Source: Liolophura sinensis (taxonomy: Eukaryota; Mollusca; Polyplacophora; Chitonida; Chitonidae). From it: 64,000 bases of DNA. Below are positions 19,238 to 30,393 of the stretch, in pieces. The position numbers and the translations under genes are program-made. Positions within the stretch are counted from its first letter, which is position 1, and the number at the start of each line of letters is the position of its first letter. The DNA is taken from positions 6,609,001 to 6,673,000 of the forward strand of contig NC_088299.1 in assembly GCF_032854445.1 (NCBI RefSeq), in the 5' to 3' direction. A model generated the notes under the pieces. The model saw nothing but the letters and a program-made list of their open reading frames with translations. It did not search any database and had not been told where the DNA came from.

Positions 19238-22200
19238 CTACAGAAGATTTTTGTTGTGACACCAATACTTTTTAAACAGTGACCGATTTAACCGATAGAA
19301 ATCAACATGAACTCTTGTCTTAATCATACCTTTAGCCACGGCAACGATCGTACTTGCATCTCTTTGCTCATTTTGAAACACCACTTGATTTCTTGCACAC
19401 CAAGTGCAAAATTGTAACACTGTAATTATACATAACACAACAGCCCTCACTTCCGGACTAAGAGGAAAATTAAGCGATTTGTAAATTAGTGTGTCCGTGT
19501 CAAGACTCGGCAAAACGCGACCATAAAGAACAAACACCCGGCTGAATTCCCGGAACACCTGAGAGACAATATGACATTGAACAAACAAATGGTCCTGTGT
19601 TTCCGAACCAGAACAAAATACACAGGAGTCGTCAGTGGCGATATTACGCCTCAGTAGTCTTTCTTTGACGTGCAAAATATCATGAACAAGCTTAAAACAG
19701 AAATTGATCAAGTTATGATCTAAAAACTTGTGAAACACCGTTTTCCAAACAACTTCCCATCTCAACTGCGGAAATGTTAACATCACCCGTGGTGCCTGTA
19801 AGGCTTTCGTGACAAGCTGATCATAAATAACTTTACTAGGGTACATCACAGAAGGTAACGTTTGACCACTATAGAATTCCTTAAAAGCATTTATCGCAAA
19901 CTGGTAGAAGGGTGTGTTACGTTCTGAGTGTGGGACACTGTGCCTGGCAAATTCAGGACAAACACTTCTCAAAGATAAACCTAACCAGTAAATCGCAAAA
20001 TATTTCCAGTCGGCCTCAGTACCATAAACCAATTTGAATACATGTCGTACGGCTAAAGCTTTCGCTTTGCACTCAACATTATGAACATTTAAACCTCCAT
20101 TCTTAAATTTATTGTGCACAACAACCCGCTTTAAACTCTCAGGCTTATTATTCCACAAAAATTTAAATACTATCTGCGTACTTTGAGTGACACATTTAGC
20201 AGGTAACAAAGTACATTGTGCTGTGAACCATAAAACCGCTAGGGCGACAGTGTTAATTAGTACAGCCCTCCCCCTAAGAGTTAAATATCTTCCACACCAA
20301 GAAGTTATATTTTTCTTAACTTTATTTAAGACACGAGTACAGTTGAGTTCCGCCTGGTCTTTTCCAAAAAAAATTCCACAAATTTTGGAATTCTGAACAG
20401 TATTCAAACCTAAATCAGGCACTAACGAACTATCCCAATTTCCAATAGGTAGGACAGTGGTCTTGGACAGATTCAGTTTTGCCCCAGATGCCCTGCCGTA
20501 ATTTTCTGTCAAAGTAACCACTTCTTCCACGGAACTTTCATCTGAGAGAATTGCCGTAGTGTCATCCGCAAAGGCAGAAACCTTAGCCTGCTTAGTTGTT
20601 CCCGGCATGGCAACCCCATTAATCACACTGGACTTCCTACGCTCCGATATAAACGGCTCTAACGATAAAACGTACAACAGTGGAGATAGGGAACACCCCT
20701 GGCGGACTCCTCTATTTAAACTAAATTGTTTACTTATGTGTCCATTTACAATCACACTGCTGGATATATTTGTGTACAGTAATTTAACCCATGCACAAAA
20801 TTCGGGACCAAAATTAAACATCTCTAAACATTTGAAGAAAAAGGACCAATCAACCCTGTCAAAAACCTTCTCCTGATCTAAATTTAAAAAGCATGCCTTC
20901 AAATCTTTCAGTTCCACGTAATCGTAGACATTACGTAAAAGATGTAAATTGTCGAATATACTACGACCTGGTATTCCACAAGTTTGGTTCTGATTAACCA
21001 CGTTGCCAATAACAGATTTTAAACGATTACATAAAGCTTTTGACACAATTTTGTAATCTACGTTCAGTAAACTAATAGGCCTCCAATTCCTTATGTCCGT
21101 TGCATTATTGGGGTCCTTACATAGCAATGTGATAAGACCACTCCGCTGGGACGGACTTAAACTGCCGGAGCGAAAACAACAATTGACAACTTCAGTAAAT
21201 ACATTGCCAATCAGAGGCCAGAACGTTACATAAAACTCGGCCGGTAAGCCATCACAACCAGGCGAATGGTATTTACACATACAATTTACAGCAAACAACA
21301 GCTTTTGTTCCGTCAATGCGCCTTCACAAAGAGCTTTACAATTATCATTTAACTTGGGTAATTCTGATAGAAACGCGTCTTGACACACAAAATCAGTATC
21401 CTGCTTGCTGTACAATTGTTTGTAATATGACCTGATACATTTATCAATTTCATGCTGGGATTTATGGGACTGAGACTCATTCCCATGACACCTAATTTCC
21501 TTTATCATTTTCTTTTTCCCCCTCCCCACTTCCCTTCTAATAAAATACTTCGTAGACTTTTCCCCCTTATCAAAGTGAACAGCCTTAGCCCTAATAACCG
21601 ATCCCGCATGTCTGTCTCTATTTAAACAATTAATAGTCTTCTTTACATTATCAATCTTATCACTATTTACAACAGGGTTTGTCTTACATTCAATTCATCT
21701 TGTAGATCCAACAACTGGCTCTTTTTCCTCAATGAAACTTGGGAACAATAATTACGTATTGCATCTTTACAATCCTTTTTGAAAGCCTCCCACCTGTCCA
21801 CTAAGGTATCATCACAAATGTCACAATCAGAAAAAATTCTTACAAAGACATCATTTATTTGTACAGCAAGTTCATCGTCATTCAAAACAGAAGTGTTACA
21901 TTTCCAATAAAACGGACCCCAAGTAATTACATCCGTAAAATTTAAATCAACAATAGGACAAGAATGATCAGAAAAGGAGACATGTTTAACATCACAAAAG
22001 TTACATAACTCTGAACAGCATTAGGAAGGTAGAATCTATCAAGCCGACTAGCGCATTGGCATCTTGACCAAGTGTAGCACCGTTTGTCCAGATGAAACTT
22101 CCTAAAAATATCTCACAACTCAAAATCATATTTAATACTATTAATCTCATCAATACCAACATTTCTCAGACCCAATTCTATCCACTATAATATTTTCAAA

Positions 22201-22665
22201 GCAGTTAAAATCCCCACCAAGAATGACTAATTCACTCCCACGCATTACACTGTCTAAGTTAGAAATGAATTCTTTCCTATCCTGTGGATTATTAGGAACA
22301 TATATACATATCAGATTAAGAGCCGTGTCATTAATTGTCACTTTAACACTTATGTAACACCCGTTAGGATATCTAACGACATTACGTATTACACAGTCAA
22401 CAGTGTATCTAATCACAATTCCTACCCCACAACTTTTACTTGACCCCTATGCACACCTAGCATCCCCTGGAATTTTAAAATTCCTAGCGTCCTTATAATC
22501 TTGAAAATGTGTTTCTTGTAAGAACAAAATATCAATATTGTTATCAAAAACAAATTGTTGTACCTTTGTAACAGCACGCAGGCCATTAACATTTAAAGTG
22601 CCAAAACGTATGTTAGATACGAGAGACAATAAACAGATAAGAAAAATATGAAGGTACATATCCAT
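19238..22665 (-). pseudogene. TxC ORF2: endonuclease-RT, broken
   Basis: The RT half is open from about 21687 to 19238, with CGIPGRSIFDN, LDQEKVFDRVDW, RGVRQGCSLSPLLYVL, FADD and the C-terminal CVFCSGSETQDHLFVQC zinc motif. The endonuclease half is split: 22665-22447 (NVNGLR, LQETH) ends at a nonsense codon, 22416-22150 holds GGDFN, and 21885-21667 lies just before a one-base frameshift near 21687. The element cannot supply its own ORF2 protein. Confidence 0.88.
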
Positions 22666-22761
22666 TGTTCATGTGGGAGCATATCCATGTCCGTGTTCTA
22701 GTAAAATCTATTCATTGTCTTTACGCGCTCTCGAACGAGAGGCGAAAGATTACCTGCCCAG

Positions 22762-23445
22762 TTACTCCAATAACATTTTATCAGTACCTTGAGAGGGAGT
22801 GGGTGTCATGATTTCAGATATGTCCGAGTCCCCCTGCATTACGCAATCCGACGGTAGAGTGCTCCATAATTCCGATGACGTCCCCTCCGGTTCATTGTCC
22901 AGTCTTGCTCTCTTTCGTTCAACGGGCTCTGGAGATCGCACGCAGTGGACATCCGCCTCGACTTTTATCGCACCAGACAAATCTCTGGTCACACCATCGC
23001 GGTCTTTGGTGACATTAGGTACAACTCGCGTACCTCTGTCACACTCCATGTCACCCACTGAATCATCCTCCGCTCTGGTAGTGTCAATCTCAGTTTCGTC
23101 ATTTGCGCCAATTTCTTCGTTATCATCATCCTCACCATCACCACTATCACCATCATCATCACTACCTACGTCAACATCATCATCATAATCATCATCATCG
23201 TCTCCTTCGGTGTCAGTTGTGTTGTTGTCCTTGTCCAGTTTAACAATTTGCATGGCAGGAGGCGGAAACTCTAAGTCATCGTCGTTGCTACCGCCCCCAA
23301 CAACGTCAACGTCAATTGTGACGTCCTGATCGGGGCCCTGCACACTCACTGTATTCTGCACAGAATTCTTCACTTTGGACGCATACGTTAAAGCCCGAGC
23401 ACAGCAATTACCACTTGTATGCTCCATCGAGCCACATATACGACA
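22762..23445 (-). pseudogene. TxC ORF1, C-terminal fragment
   Basis: Starts within the element's truncated 5' end at a third zinc knuckle (CRICGSMEHTSGNC). It continues with a long Asp/Glu-rich stretch, partly encoded by GAT-type triplets, and a RKRAR basic patch. It ends at a nonsense codon after KMLLE, where TxA continues into its basic tail. There is no start codon of its own. Confidence 0.8.
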
Positions 23446-23518
23446 AAGGTATTAAAATAGTAAAAGCGCATCACCGTGTGAGGTGCACAAGAATATTTTT
23501 GTAATTCCCAAAAATAGT

Positions 23519-23602
23519 TGTCAGAAGTAGGATACGCACCAACGCCTGGAGAACCACACTGTGACCTGAACGTTGCGCCATAGACCGCGCGGCGATCCTG
23601 AA
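23519..23602 (-). pseudogene. tRNA-Leu, strongly degenerate
   Basis: The B box (aggatacgcaccaacg on the plus strand), the anticodon stem (gaacgttgcg) and the D arm/acceptor (ccgcgcggcgatcctgaa) are all mutated. Confidence 0.82.
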
Positions 23603-23992
23603 TCACATGTTAACAAGTTACAATTCAGGAGCGTGACTGACGTTTCTAAGTTTAGCAATTTTACCTAACTGGAAATAAAAATTTGTTTGTATTTTTACAA
23701 TACTGAAATCTCAGGTGTTTACCGCACAAAAAACTTCATAAAATAACAACCGCTAATAGCATCTCATTGGTGTCGAGTCCAGAGTTTTTTTGACCACCGT
23801 TAGATCAGCCTATTTTCTTGGCCTATCGTTTATCAGCTACATGGCATGTACCAACCCGAAGAGAAAACTGAGCACATTGTGGTCTAAAATGGATGGATTT
23901 AAATGTCATTTATGAATGTTGAAAAGACGCCAGGTTATAACATAATTCCGGGCAGCTGAACAACTTTAGTTATAAGAATGGTTTTAAATATA

Positions 23993-25521
23993 CTATCCAA
24001 AAAAAGAAACGCATAACCCGGTTTTTTGCGGAGGTGATGCAGTCTTTTCAATTATGCATAACTAAATAAGAAATGCTATTCTGCAAAAAATTTTTGACAC
24101 AGATTAAGGAAGGGTCCATATCTAGACAACAAGGCCATCAACTTGAGGTAAGACACTCACAATGAGTCTCCCACTTGAGTGGAATGTCAGTATCTGTTGT
24201 GACCACCACGGGCACGAATAACAGTTCTGACACGCCTTGTCATGGACTGGATGAGACGCTGGATAGAGGCCTGGGGAATGTTCTGCCACTCCTCCTGCAA
24301 ACATGCAACTTGCTCTTGAAGCGTTTGGGGTTGAGGTTGACGTTGGCGTAGACGTCGATCAAGTTCATCCCACAGATGCTCAATTGGGTTAAGATCCGGG
24401 GAACGGGACGGCCAGGGTAGCACATTTACATTGTTTTCAGCGAGGAAGTCCCTTGTGACACGTGCCGTGTGCGGTCTGGCGTTGTCCTGCTGGAACAACT
24501 CCCGCTGAACGTCAATGACAGGTAAGAGGTGTGGCTGCAGGATGGTGTCTCGGTAGCGTACGCCCGTAAGATTTCCCTGAACGTGGACAAGATTTGTACG
24601 ACCAGTATACGATATTACTGCCCACATCATCACACTCCCTCCACCAAATCTGTCCACTTGGCGTACGCAGTTAGGGGCATAACGTTCGTGAGCACGTCTG
24701 TAAATCCGGTTTCTACCATCACGTCTCTGCAATAGGAATCTGGACTCATCACTGAACCAAATGCGTCGCCAGTTGCGTAGATTCCATGCAGTCACGTTGT
24801 TACACCATCGGAGGCGATTGGCGCGATGGTGAGGACGCAGCATGATCCCAACATAGGGCCTCCTGGCTCTCAGTCCATGTTCCCTCAGCCTGTTCCGCAC
24901 TGTCTGACCTGATATCCTCATCAGTCCCGGTATGCTGGCTGCTGTGCTTTCAGCTGTAGCACAACGGTCACGCAAATGGAGGACCCTTATGTAGCGATCT
25001 TGGGTTGCTGTAGTGACACGTGGTCGACCTGAACGCCGGCGGTCATTTGTTGTCCCAGTATTGTTGTAGTGGGCAGCAAGCCGTGAAATCGTGCTCTGGC
25101 TGACGTGTAGACGCCTAGAAATGGACGATTGGGACTCTCCAGCTTGAAGTCTTCCAATGGCAATATTTCTTGTGACAGTGTCAAGACGTGGCATGTTGAA
25201 TCAGCTTGAAAACACCACTTGAAAGACGCCGATTTCCAGCCCGAAGTTGCGGTTTTATAGTCACACACTGCATGCTTTCCATGCGTAAGTTCGGCGTGTA
25301 AGACTGCACGTGATGCAGTGTGGTGCTGTATTTTTTACTTCTTCCAAAAACGGCCTCCAAACTCAACATTTTCAACCAAGAAATGTTTTGAGGAATAAAA
25401 TGTGTGCTAACTGTGATTATTAACAACATTAAAACACATTTTGTTCATGAAATGAAGACAAAATGTATTTATTTCATTTTAAAATAAAGCAAAACACCTA
25501 TGCGTTTCTTTTTTTGGATAG
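23993..25521 (-). mobile_element. Tc1-type DNA transposon, apparently complete
   Basis: 1529 bp with perfect 23-bp terminal inverted repeats (23993-24015 and 25499-25521, outer end CTATCC), flanked by TA on both sides (23991-23992, 25522-25523), as expected for Tc1/mariner. It sits in the aatatatag stretch of a C monomer, about 143 bp from the next tRNA. A single uninterrupted transposase lies inside. Confidence 0.95.
24187..25194 (-). CDS. Tc1 transposase (DD34E)
   Basis: 335 aa from an ATG. It binds the element's inverted repeats and cuts and rejoins DNA. An N-terminal paired-like domain has a first helix-turn-helix (about 12-42), a GRPR hinge (about 56-59), and a second helix-turn-helix (about 75-110). 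The catalytic triad is D149 (WFSDESRF), D237 (FQQDNARPH) and E272 (DLNPIEHLW), with 34 residues between the last two. A glycine-rich GGGSVMMW segment lies between. The length and all catalytic residues are normal, so it may be active. Confidence 0.95.
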   Translation of the reverse strand: MPRLDTVTRNIAIGRLQAGESQSSISRRLHVSQSTISRLAAHYNNTGTTNDRRRSGRPRVTTATQDRYIRVLHLRDRCATAESTAASIPGLMRISGQTVRNRLREHGLRARRPYVGIMLRPHHRANRLRWCNNVTAWNLRNWRRIWFSDESRFLLQRRDGRNRIYRRAHERYAPNCVRQVDRFGGGSVMMWAVISYTGRTNLVHVQGNLTGVRYRDTILQPHLLPVIDVQRELFQQDNARPHTARVTRDFLAENNVNVLPWPSRSPDLNPIEHLWDELDRRLRQRQPQPQTLQEQVACLQEEWQNIPQASIQRLIQSMTRRVRTVIRARGGHNRY

Positions 25522-25663
25522 TATATATAGACTGCAACAAACGGCAGATTGTGTAACATACAATCTGAAATGATTAAGCATCTGGCTTAAAGGTGTTTAA
25601 AATAGTTCGAAGCTTTCAAAGTGTAATAAGGACAAAAATAGTTTTGTACTTCCCAAAAATAGT

Positions 25664-25747
25664 TGTCAAAAGTGGGATTCGAACCCACGCCTGGAGAACC
25701 AGACTGCGACTTGAACGCAGCGCCTTAGACCGCTCGGCCATCCTGAC
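25664..25747 (-). tRNA. tRNA-Leu(CAA), anticodon-switched copy
   Basis: The anticodon loop reads TTCAAGT instead of TTCAGGT, giving anticodon CAA, which decodes UUG, also leucine. All other arms match the consensus except one acceptor base that yields a G-T pair (gttgtcaaaag). A and B boxes and a T5 terminator are present. No intron, whereas many eukaryotic tRNA-Leu(CAA) genes have one, so it is best read as a point-mutated CAG gene. Confidence 0.88.
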
Positions 25748-26285
25748 TCACATGTTAGAAAATTACAATACAGGAGCGTGACTGACTTTTCAAAGTTAAG
25801 CAATACAATTTCACCTAATTGCATCAAAAAATTTGTCTGTATTTTTACCATACTGTAATCCCAGGTTTTTCCGTTAAAAAAAATGCATATAATAATAACC
25901 GATAAAAGTGTCTCATCAACGTCGAGTTTTGAGCTTTTTGGCCACCGTTACATTAACCTAGATTCTTCGCCTTTCGTTTATGAGCAACATGGCGTGTACG
26001 AGTTGGAAAAGAAAATTGAGCACATTTTGGTCTATAATGGATGGATTAAGGCTTTTCAAATGCCATTCCTGCATGTGGAAAAAGGCCAGGTTATAACATA
26101 ACTCTGGGCAACTGAAACACTTTAGTTATAACAATGGTTTTCAATAGGTTGACTGCAACGCACGGCAGGTGATGTGACATACAGTCTGAGATGATTAAGC
26201 ATCTGGGTTAAAAGTGTTTAAAATAGTTCGAAGCGTTCATCGTGTGACGCGCACAAAATATATTTTTGTACATCCCCAAAATAGT

Positions 26286-26370
26286 TGTCAGACGTGGGAT
26301 TCGAACCCACGCCTGGAGAACCAGACCTGCGACCTGAACGCAGCGCCTTAGACCGCTCGGCCATCCTGAC
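26286..26370 (-). tRNA. tRNA-Leu(CAG), one-base insertion
   Basis: 85 nt: an extra base beside the variable arm (ccagacctgcgacc) and one acceptor/T-arm boundary change (gtcagacgtggg). Anticodon CAG, A and B boxes intact. Function uncertain. Confidence 0.82.
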
Positions 26371-26908
26371 TCACATGTTTGCAAATTACAATACAGGAGC
26401 GTGACTGACGTTTCAAAGTTAAGCAATACAATTTCACCAAATTCAATCAAAAAATTTGTCTGCATTTTTACCATACTGTAATCCCAGGTTTTTCCGTTAA
26501 AAAAAATGCATATAATAATAACCGATAAAAGTGTCTCTTCAACGTCGAGTTTTGAGCTTTTTGGCCACCGCTACATTAACCTAGATTCTTGGCCTTTCGT
26601 TTATGAGCAACATGGCGTGTACCAGTTGGAAAAGAAAACTGAGCACATTTTGGTCTACAATGGATGGATTAAGGTTTTTCAAATGCCATTCTTGCATGTG
26701 GAAAAAGGCCAGGTTATAACATAACTCAGCGCAACTGAAAAACTTTAGTTATAACAATGGTTTTCAATAGGTTGACTGCAAAACACGGCAGGTGATGTGA
26801 CATACAGTCTGAGATGATAAGGCATCTGGGTTAAAGGTGTTTAAAATAGTTCGAAGCGTTCACCGTGTGACGCGCACACAAAATATTTTTGTACTTCCCC
26901 AAAATAGT

Positions 26909-26992
26909 TGTCAGAAGTGGGATTCGAACCCACGCCTGGAGAACCAAAGTGCGACCTGAACGCAGCGCCTTAGACCGCTCGGCCATCCTGAC
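26909..26992 (-). tRNA. tRNA-Leu(CAG), variable-arm variant
   Basis: Variable arm and the base of the anticodon stem altered (gaaccaaagtgcgacc, one lost pair). The rest is consensus, with a T4 terminator. Confidence 0.82.
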
Positions 26993-28029
26993 TTAGCTGA
27001 TAACAATCGATAATTGAGGAGCGTGACTGACGCTTTATCATTACGCAAGACAATTTTACCAAATTGCATAAAAAATTTGTATTATTACAATACTAAAATC
27101 TTTGGTCGTTTCGTTAAAAAAATGCATAGAATAATAACCGGTAAAAGTGTCTCATCAACGTGAAGTCCTGAGATTTTTGCACACCGTTACATTAACCTAG
27201 ATTCTTAACCTTTCGTTTATGAGCAACATGGCGTGTACCAGTTGGAAAAGAAAATCCAGCACATTTGGGTCTAAAATGGATGGATTATAGTTTTTAAAAT
27301 GCCATTCCTGCATGTGGAAAAAAGGCCAGGTTATAACATAATCCTGGGCAACATAAAAATTTTAGTTATCAGAATGGTTTTAAATAGGTTGACTGCAACA
27401 CACGGCAGATTGTGTGACATACAGTCTGAAATGATTAAGCATCTGGGTTAAAGGTGTTCAAAATAGTTCGAAGCGTTCACTGTGTGACCCGCACAAAAAT
27501 ATTTCATGTTAACAAATGACAATTCAGGAGCGTGACTGACGTTTTAAAGTTAAGAAATAAAATTTTAACAAATTGCATCAAAAAATTTGTTTGTATTTTA
27601 ACAATACTGAAATCTCAGGTTTTTACCGTAAAAAAACTTCATAAAATAACAACCGCTAAAAACATCTCATTGGTTTCGAGTCCGGAGTTTTTTTGGCCAC
27701 CGTTAGATCAGCCTATTTTTTCGGCCTATCGTTTATCAGCTACATGGCATGTTCCAACCGGAAGAGAAAACTGAGCACATTGTGGTCTAAAATGGGTATT
27801 TAAATGTCATTTATTCATGCTGAAAAGACGCCAGGTTATAACATAATTCCGGGCAGCTGAAAAACTTTAGTTATTAGAATGGTTTTAAATATATAGACTG
27901 CAACAAACGGCAGATTGTGTAACATACAATCTGAAATGATTAAGCATCTGGCTTAAAGGTGTTTAAAATAGTTCGAAGCGTTCAAAGTGTGATACGCACA
28001 AAAATAGTTTTGTACTTCCCAAGAATAGT

Positions 28030-28113
28030 TGTCAGAAGTGGGATTCGAACCCACGCCTGGAGAACCAGACTGCGACCTGAACGCAGCGCCTTAGACCGCT
28101 CGGCCATCCTGAC
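28030..28113 (-). tRNA. tRNA-Leu(CAG)
   Basis: Matches the 84-nt consensus with anticodon CAG and intact promoter boxes. The terminator tract on the left is interrupted (cccaagaatagtt), so read-through is possible. Confidence 0.94.
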
Positions 28114-28650
28114 CCACATGTTAGCAAATAACAATACAGGAGCGTGACTGACGTTTCAAAGTTAAGCAATACAATTTCACCTAATTGCATCAAAAAATTT
28201 GTCTGTATTTTTACCATACTGTAATCCCAGGTTTTTCCGTTAAAAAAATGCATATAATAATAACCGATAAAAGTGTCTCATCAACGTCGAGTTTTGAGCT
28301 TTTTGGCCACCGCTACATTAACCTAGATTCTTGGCCTTTCGTTTATGAGCAACATGGCATGTACCAGTTGGAAAAGAAAACTGAGCACATTTTGGTCTAT
28401 AATGGATGGATTAAGGCTTTTCAAATGCCATTCCTGCATGTGGAAAAAGGCCAGGTTATAACATAACTCTGGGCAACTGAAACACTTTAGTTATAACAAT
28501 GGTTTTCAATAGGTTGACTGCAACGCGCGGCAGGTGATGTGACATACAGTCTGAGATGATTAAGCATCTGGGTTAAAAGTGTTTGAAATAGTTCGAAGCA
28601 TTCACCCTGTGACGCGCACAAAATATATTTTTGTACTTCCCCAAAATAGT

Positions 28651-28734
28651 TGTCAGAAGTGGGATTCGAACCCACGCCTGGAGAACCAGACTGCGACCTG
28701 AACGCAGCGCCTTAGACCGCTCGGCCATCCTGAC
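28651..28734 (-). tRNA. tRNA-Leu(CAG)
   Basis: Matches the 84-nt consensus, with anticodon CAG and a T4 terminator on the gene strand. Confidence 0.95.
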
Positions 28735-29770
28735 TTAGCTGATAACAATCGATAATTGAGGAGCGTGACTGACGCTTTATCATTACGCAAGACAATTTTA
28801 CCAAATTGCATAAAAAATTTGTATTATTACAATACTAAAATCTCTGGTCTATTCGTTAAAAAAAATGCAAAGAATATTAACCGGTAAAAGTGTCTCATCA
28901 ACTTCAAGTCCTGAGATTTTTGCACACCGTTACATTAACCTAGATTCTTAACCTTTCGTTTATGAGCAACATGGCGTGTACCAGTTAGAAAAGAAAATCG
29001 AGCACATTTGGGTCTAAAATGGATGGAATATAATTTTTAAAATGCCATTCCTGCATGTGGAAAAAAAGCCAGGTTATAACATAATCCTGGGCAACATAGA
29101 AACTTTAGTTATCACAATGGTTTTAAATAGGTTGACCGCAACACACGGCAGGTGATGTGACATACAGTCTGAAATGATTAAGCATCTGGGTTAAAGGTGT
29201 TTAAAATAGTTCGAAGCGTTCACTGTGTGACCCGCACAAAAATATTTCATGTTAACAAATGACAATTCAGGAGCGTGACTGACGTTTTAAAGTTAAGAAA
29301 TACAATTTAACAAATTGCATCAAAAATTTTGTTTGTATTTTAACAATACTGAAATCTCAGGTGTTTACCGTAAAAAAACTTCATAAAATAACAACCGCTA
29401 AAAACATCTCATTGGTTTCGAGTCCTGAGTTTTTTTGGCCACCGTTAGATCAGCCTATTTTCTCGGAATATCGTTTATCAGCTACATGGCATATACCAAC
29501 CGGAAGAGAAAACTGAGCACATTGTGGTCTAAAATGGGTATTTAAATGTCATTTATTCATGCTGAAAAGACGCCAGGTTATAACATAATTCCGGGCAGCT
29601 GAAAAACTTTAGTTATTAGAATGGTTTAAATATATAGACTGCAACAAACGGCAGATTGTGTAACATACAATCTGAAATGATTAAGCATCTGGCTTAAAGG
29701 TGTTTAAAATAGTTCGAAGCGTTCAAAGTGTAATACGCACAAAAATAGTTTTGTACTTCCCCAAAATAGT

Positions 29771-29854
29771 TGTCAGAAGTGGGATTCGAACCCACGCCTG
29801 GAGAACCAGACTGCGACCTGAACGCAGCGCCTTAGACCGCTCGGCCATCCTGAC
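29771..29854 (-). tRNA. tRNA-Leu(CAG)
   Basis: Matches the 84-nt consensus. It lies at an abnormal C-to-B join, where an A monomer is missing. Confidence 0.95.
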
Positions 29855-30393
29855 TTAGCTGATAACAATCGATAATTGAGGAGCGTGACTGAGGCTTTAT
29901 TATTACGCAAGACAATTTTACCAAATTGCATAAAAAAATTGGTATTATTACAATACTAAAATCTCTGGTCTTTTCGTGAAAAAAAATGCATAGAATAATA
30001 ACCGGTAAAAGTGTCTTATCAACGTCAAGTCCTGAGATTTTTGCACACCGTTACATTAACCTAGATTCTTAACCTTGAAAACTGAGCACATTTTGGTCTA
30101 TAATGGATGGATTAAGGCTTTTCAAATGCCATTCCTGCATGTGGAAAAAGGCCAGGTTATAACATAACTCTGGGCAACTGAAACACTTTAGTTATAACAA
30201 TGGTTTTCAATAGGTTTTTTTTTTTTTTTTTTTTGAAAATTGTTGAATTTATTCCCAGATTGTCATCAAATACACAAGATTTCCCATTACCCGGCTATCA
30301 CACACTTTTGAAATCACAAGGCAGTCTTAATTAAAATAAAATATCACAGAAAAGATGACTGCTTTGTGAATAGAACAATTGCACATTAGCTGC

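Larger units (their letters stand above)
19022..23445 (-). mobile_element. 5'-truncated Tx1-clade LINE, copy TxC (older subfamily)
   Basis: About 4.4 kb ending in a T run (12 nt, 19022-19033) after gtctgaaatga of a B monomer. The 5' end lies in ORF1 beside its third zinc knuckle. No target-site duplication is seen. Instead about 16 bp of the monomer (ttaagcatctggctta) is missing between the flanks, and aaaggt is shared at the 5' join. The encoded proteins are clearly divergent from TxA and TxB, so this is a separate subfamily of the same lineage, on the same strand. Confidence 0.88.
23446..30214 (-). repeat. tRNA-Leu satellite array, block 4 (split by Tc1)
   Basis: Order: degenerate tRNA, C (23603-25663, containing the Tc1 element), tRNA(CAA), A (25748-26285), tRNA, A (26371-26908), tRNA, B (26993-27504), C (27505-28029), tRNA, A (28114-28650), tRNA, B (28735-29248), C (29249-29770), tRNA, B (29855-30075), then the tail of an A monomer to 30214. 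The A-A step, the C-to-B step and the B/A chimera at about 30075 depart from the A-B-C order and mark unequal exchanges. Confidence 0.92.

Noticed and set aside
24529-24735. Plus-strand frame inside the Tc1 element
   Set aside because: Antisense of the transposase.
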